Positions 6,408 through 7,213 of a stretch of DNA of 7,213 nt are shown piece by piece. The notes beneath the pieces are model-generated. The model searched no databases, was not told the origin of the DNA, and worked only from the letters and a program-made list of their open reading frames with translations. The stretch's first letter is position 1. Each line of letters begins with the position of its first letter. A program made the translations under genes and the position numbers. This DNA comes from Bacteroidales bacterium UBA3623 (GTDB taxonomy: Bacteria; Bacteroidota; Bacteroidia; Bacteroidales; UBA932): assembly GCA_002373715.1 (NCBI GenBank), contig DFLI01000088.1:1-7213 (forward strand), written 5' to 3'.

Positions 6408-7213
6408 ATGGAAAAAATCAAAATGACCACGCCGCTCGTGGAGATGGACGGCGATGAAATGACCAGAATCCTCTGGAAAATGATCAAGGACGAGCTCATC
6501 CTGCCCTTCGTAGACCTCAAGACCGAGTACTATGACCTGGGCCTGCCGTACCGCGACAAGACTTCCGACCAGGTTACTATTGACAGTGCCAACGCTACCA
6601 AGCGCCTGGGCGTAGCCGTTAAATGCGCTACCATTACGCCCAACGTACAGCGCATGAGCGAGTACAACCTGCACCAGATGTGGAAGAGCCCGAACGGCAC
6701 CATCCGTGCCATGCTGGACGGTACTGTGTTCCGTACACCTATCACCATCCCCAGCATTCACCCGGCCGTGAAGTTCTGGAAAAAGCCCATCACCATTGCC
6801 CGTCATGCTTACGGTGACGTGTACCGTGACGTTGAAATCCAGACCACCGAGCCCGGTGTGGCTAAGCTGGTGTTTGAAGGTGCTTCCGGTGAACGCATCG
6901 AGGAAGTGATTCACGAGTTTGCCGGCCCCGGCGTTATTGAAGGTATGCACAACACGGATGCCTCCATCCGCAGTTTTGCCCACTCCTGCTTCAAATATGC
7001 CCTGGACACCAAGCAGACGCTGTGGTTTGCCACCAAGGACACCATCTCCAAGAAGTATGACGGCCGATTCAAAGCCATCTTCGAGGAAGTGTTCCAGGAG
7101 TACAAGGATGCCTTCGAGAAGGCTGGCATTGAATACTTCTACACCCTTATTGACGACGCCGTGGCCCGCGTTATGCGTTCCGAAGGCGGCTTCATCTGGG
7201 CCTGCAAGAACTA
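6408..7213 (+). CDS. icd: NADP-type isocitrate dehydrogenase, homodimeric eukaryotic-like class (3' end outside window)
   Basis: The first 268 residues are present, of about 400-415 expected; the frame runs off the window end. The enzyme oxidatively decarboxylates isocitrate to 2-oxoglutarate and can run in reverse. The sequence aligns with human IDH1-type enzymes almost without gaps: VEMDGDEMTR (11-20), KCATITP (72-78), SPNGTIR (94-100) with Ser94, Asn96 and Arg100 for substrate, Arg109 (TVFR), Arg132 and Tyr139 in ARHAYGDVYR (131-140), the lysine of ATKDTI (207-212), YDGRFK (217-222), the metal-site acidic pair in LIDD (247-250) and SEGGFIWACKN (258-268). The cofactor-determining segment lies beyond the window, so NADP preference is inferred from the class. 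The ATG at 6408 comes three bases after the hydratase stop, after an A-rich stretch and no clear Shine-Dalgarno; the Met at residue 6 is a less likely alternative start. It is the third gene of the citrate operon. Confidence 0.95.
   Translation, partial: MEKIKMTTPLVEMDGDEMTRILWKMIKDELILPFVDLKTEYYDLGLPYRDKTSDQVTIDSANATKRLGVAVKCATITPNVQRMSEYNLHQMWKSPNGTIRAMLDGTVFRTPITIPSIHPAVKFWKKPITIARHAYGDVYRDVEIQTTEPGVAKLVFEGASGERIEEVIHEFAGPGVIEGMHNTDASIRSFAHSCFKYALDTKQTLWFATKDTISKKYDGRFKAIFEEVFQEYKDAFEKAGIEYFYTLIDDAVARVMRSEGGFIWACKN

Noticed and set aside
5280..6983. A 567-codon open frame on the minus strand opposite the hydratase and isocitrate dehydrogenase genes
   Set aside because: It spans two clearly recognised + strand genes and their junction, and its composition is typical of antisense shadows in GC-rich genes.

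Overview
The window is a gene-dense, GC-rich stretch from what is most likely an anaerobic Bacteroidota (Bacteroidales-type) bacterium. Evidence for this is a large hexapeptide-repeat protein resembling the Bacteroidota-typical DUF4954 family, A-rich start regions without strong Shine-Dalgarno sequences, and a candidate promoter with the Bacteroidota-like -7 box TAnnTTTG (here TACCTTCG). The species cannot be named from the sequence. All five genes lie on the + strand. There is no RNA gene, CRISPR array, insertion sequence or phage gene, and no gene-free stretch longer than 69 bases.

Layout. (1) 4-306: a small 100-residue protein at the window edge, possibly 5'-truncated, with a weak resemblance to the C-terminal beta-barrel of EF-Tu. 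(2) 310-2304: a 664-residue DUF4954-like left-handed beta-helix protein, probably co-transcribed with gene 1. (3) 2305-2373: a 69-base intergenic gap with a candidate promoter and a short inverted repeat. (4) 2374-4170: a fusion of citrate lyase ligase (CitC) and triphosphoribosyl-dephospho-CoA synthase (CitG). (5) 4167-6404: an aconitase-superfamily hydratase whose start overlaps the fusion gene's stop as ATGA. (6) 6408 to the window end: the first 268 residues of an NADP-type isocitrate dehydrogenase of the eukaryotic-like homodimeric class.

Genes 4-6 form a tight operon that reads as a citrate module. CitC-CitG makes and acetylates the prosthetic group of citrate lyase (citrate <-> oxaloacetate + acetate). 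The hydratase would link citrate and isocitrate, and isocitrate dehydrogenase links isocitrate and 2-oxoglutarate. The lyase subunits (citDEF) and citX are not in the window. The module could run oxidatively, for glutamate synthesis or citrate use, or reductively, from 2-oxoglutarate to acetate plus oxaloacetate. The sequence does not decide this.

The most unusual feature is inside the fusion gene. Three palindromic DNA elements lie within its reading frame without breaking it. Two share one two-hairpin architecture (3305-3357 and 4022-4079) and the third is a different, AT-rich, 55-base imperfect palindrome (2982-3036). They fall in linker-like positions of the protein, reminiscent of the Rickettsia palindromic elements known to insert in-frame in coding genes. 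I found no such element in the other four genes.
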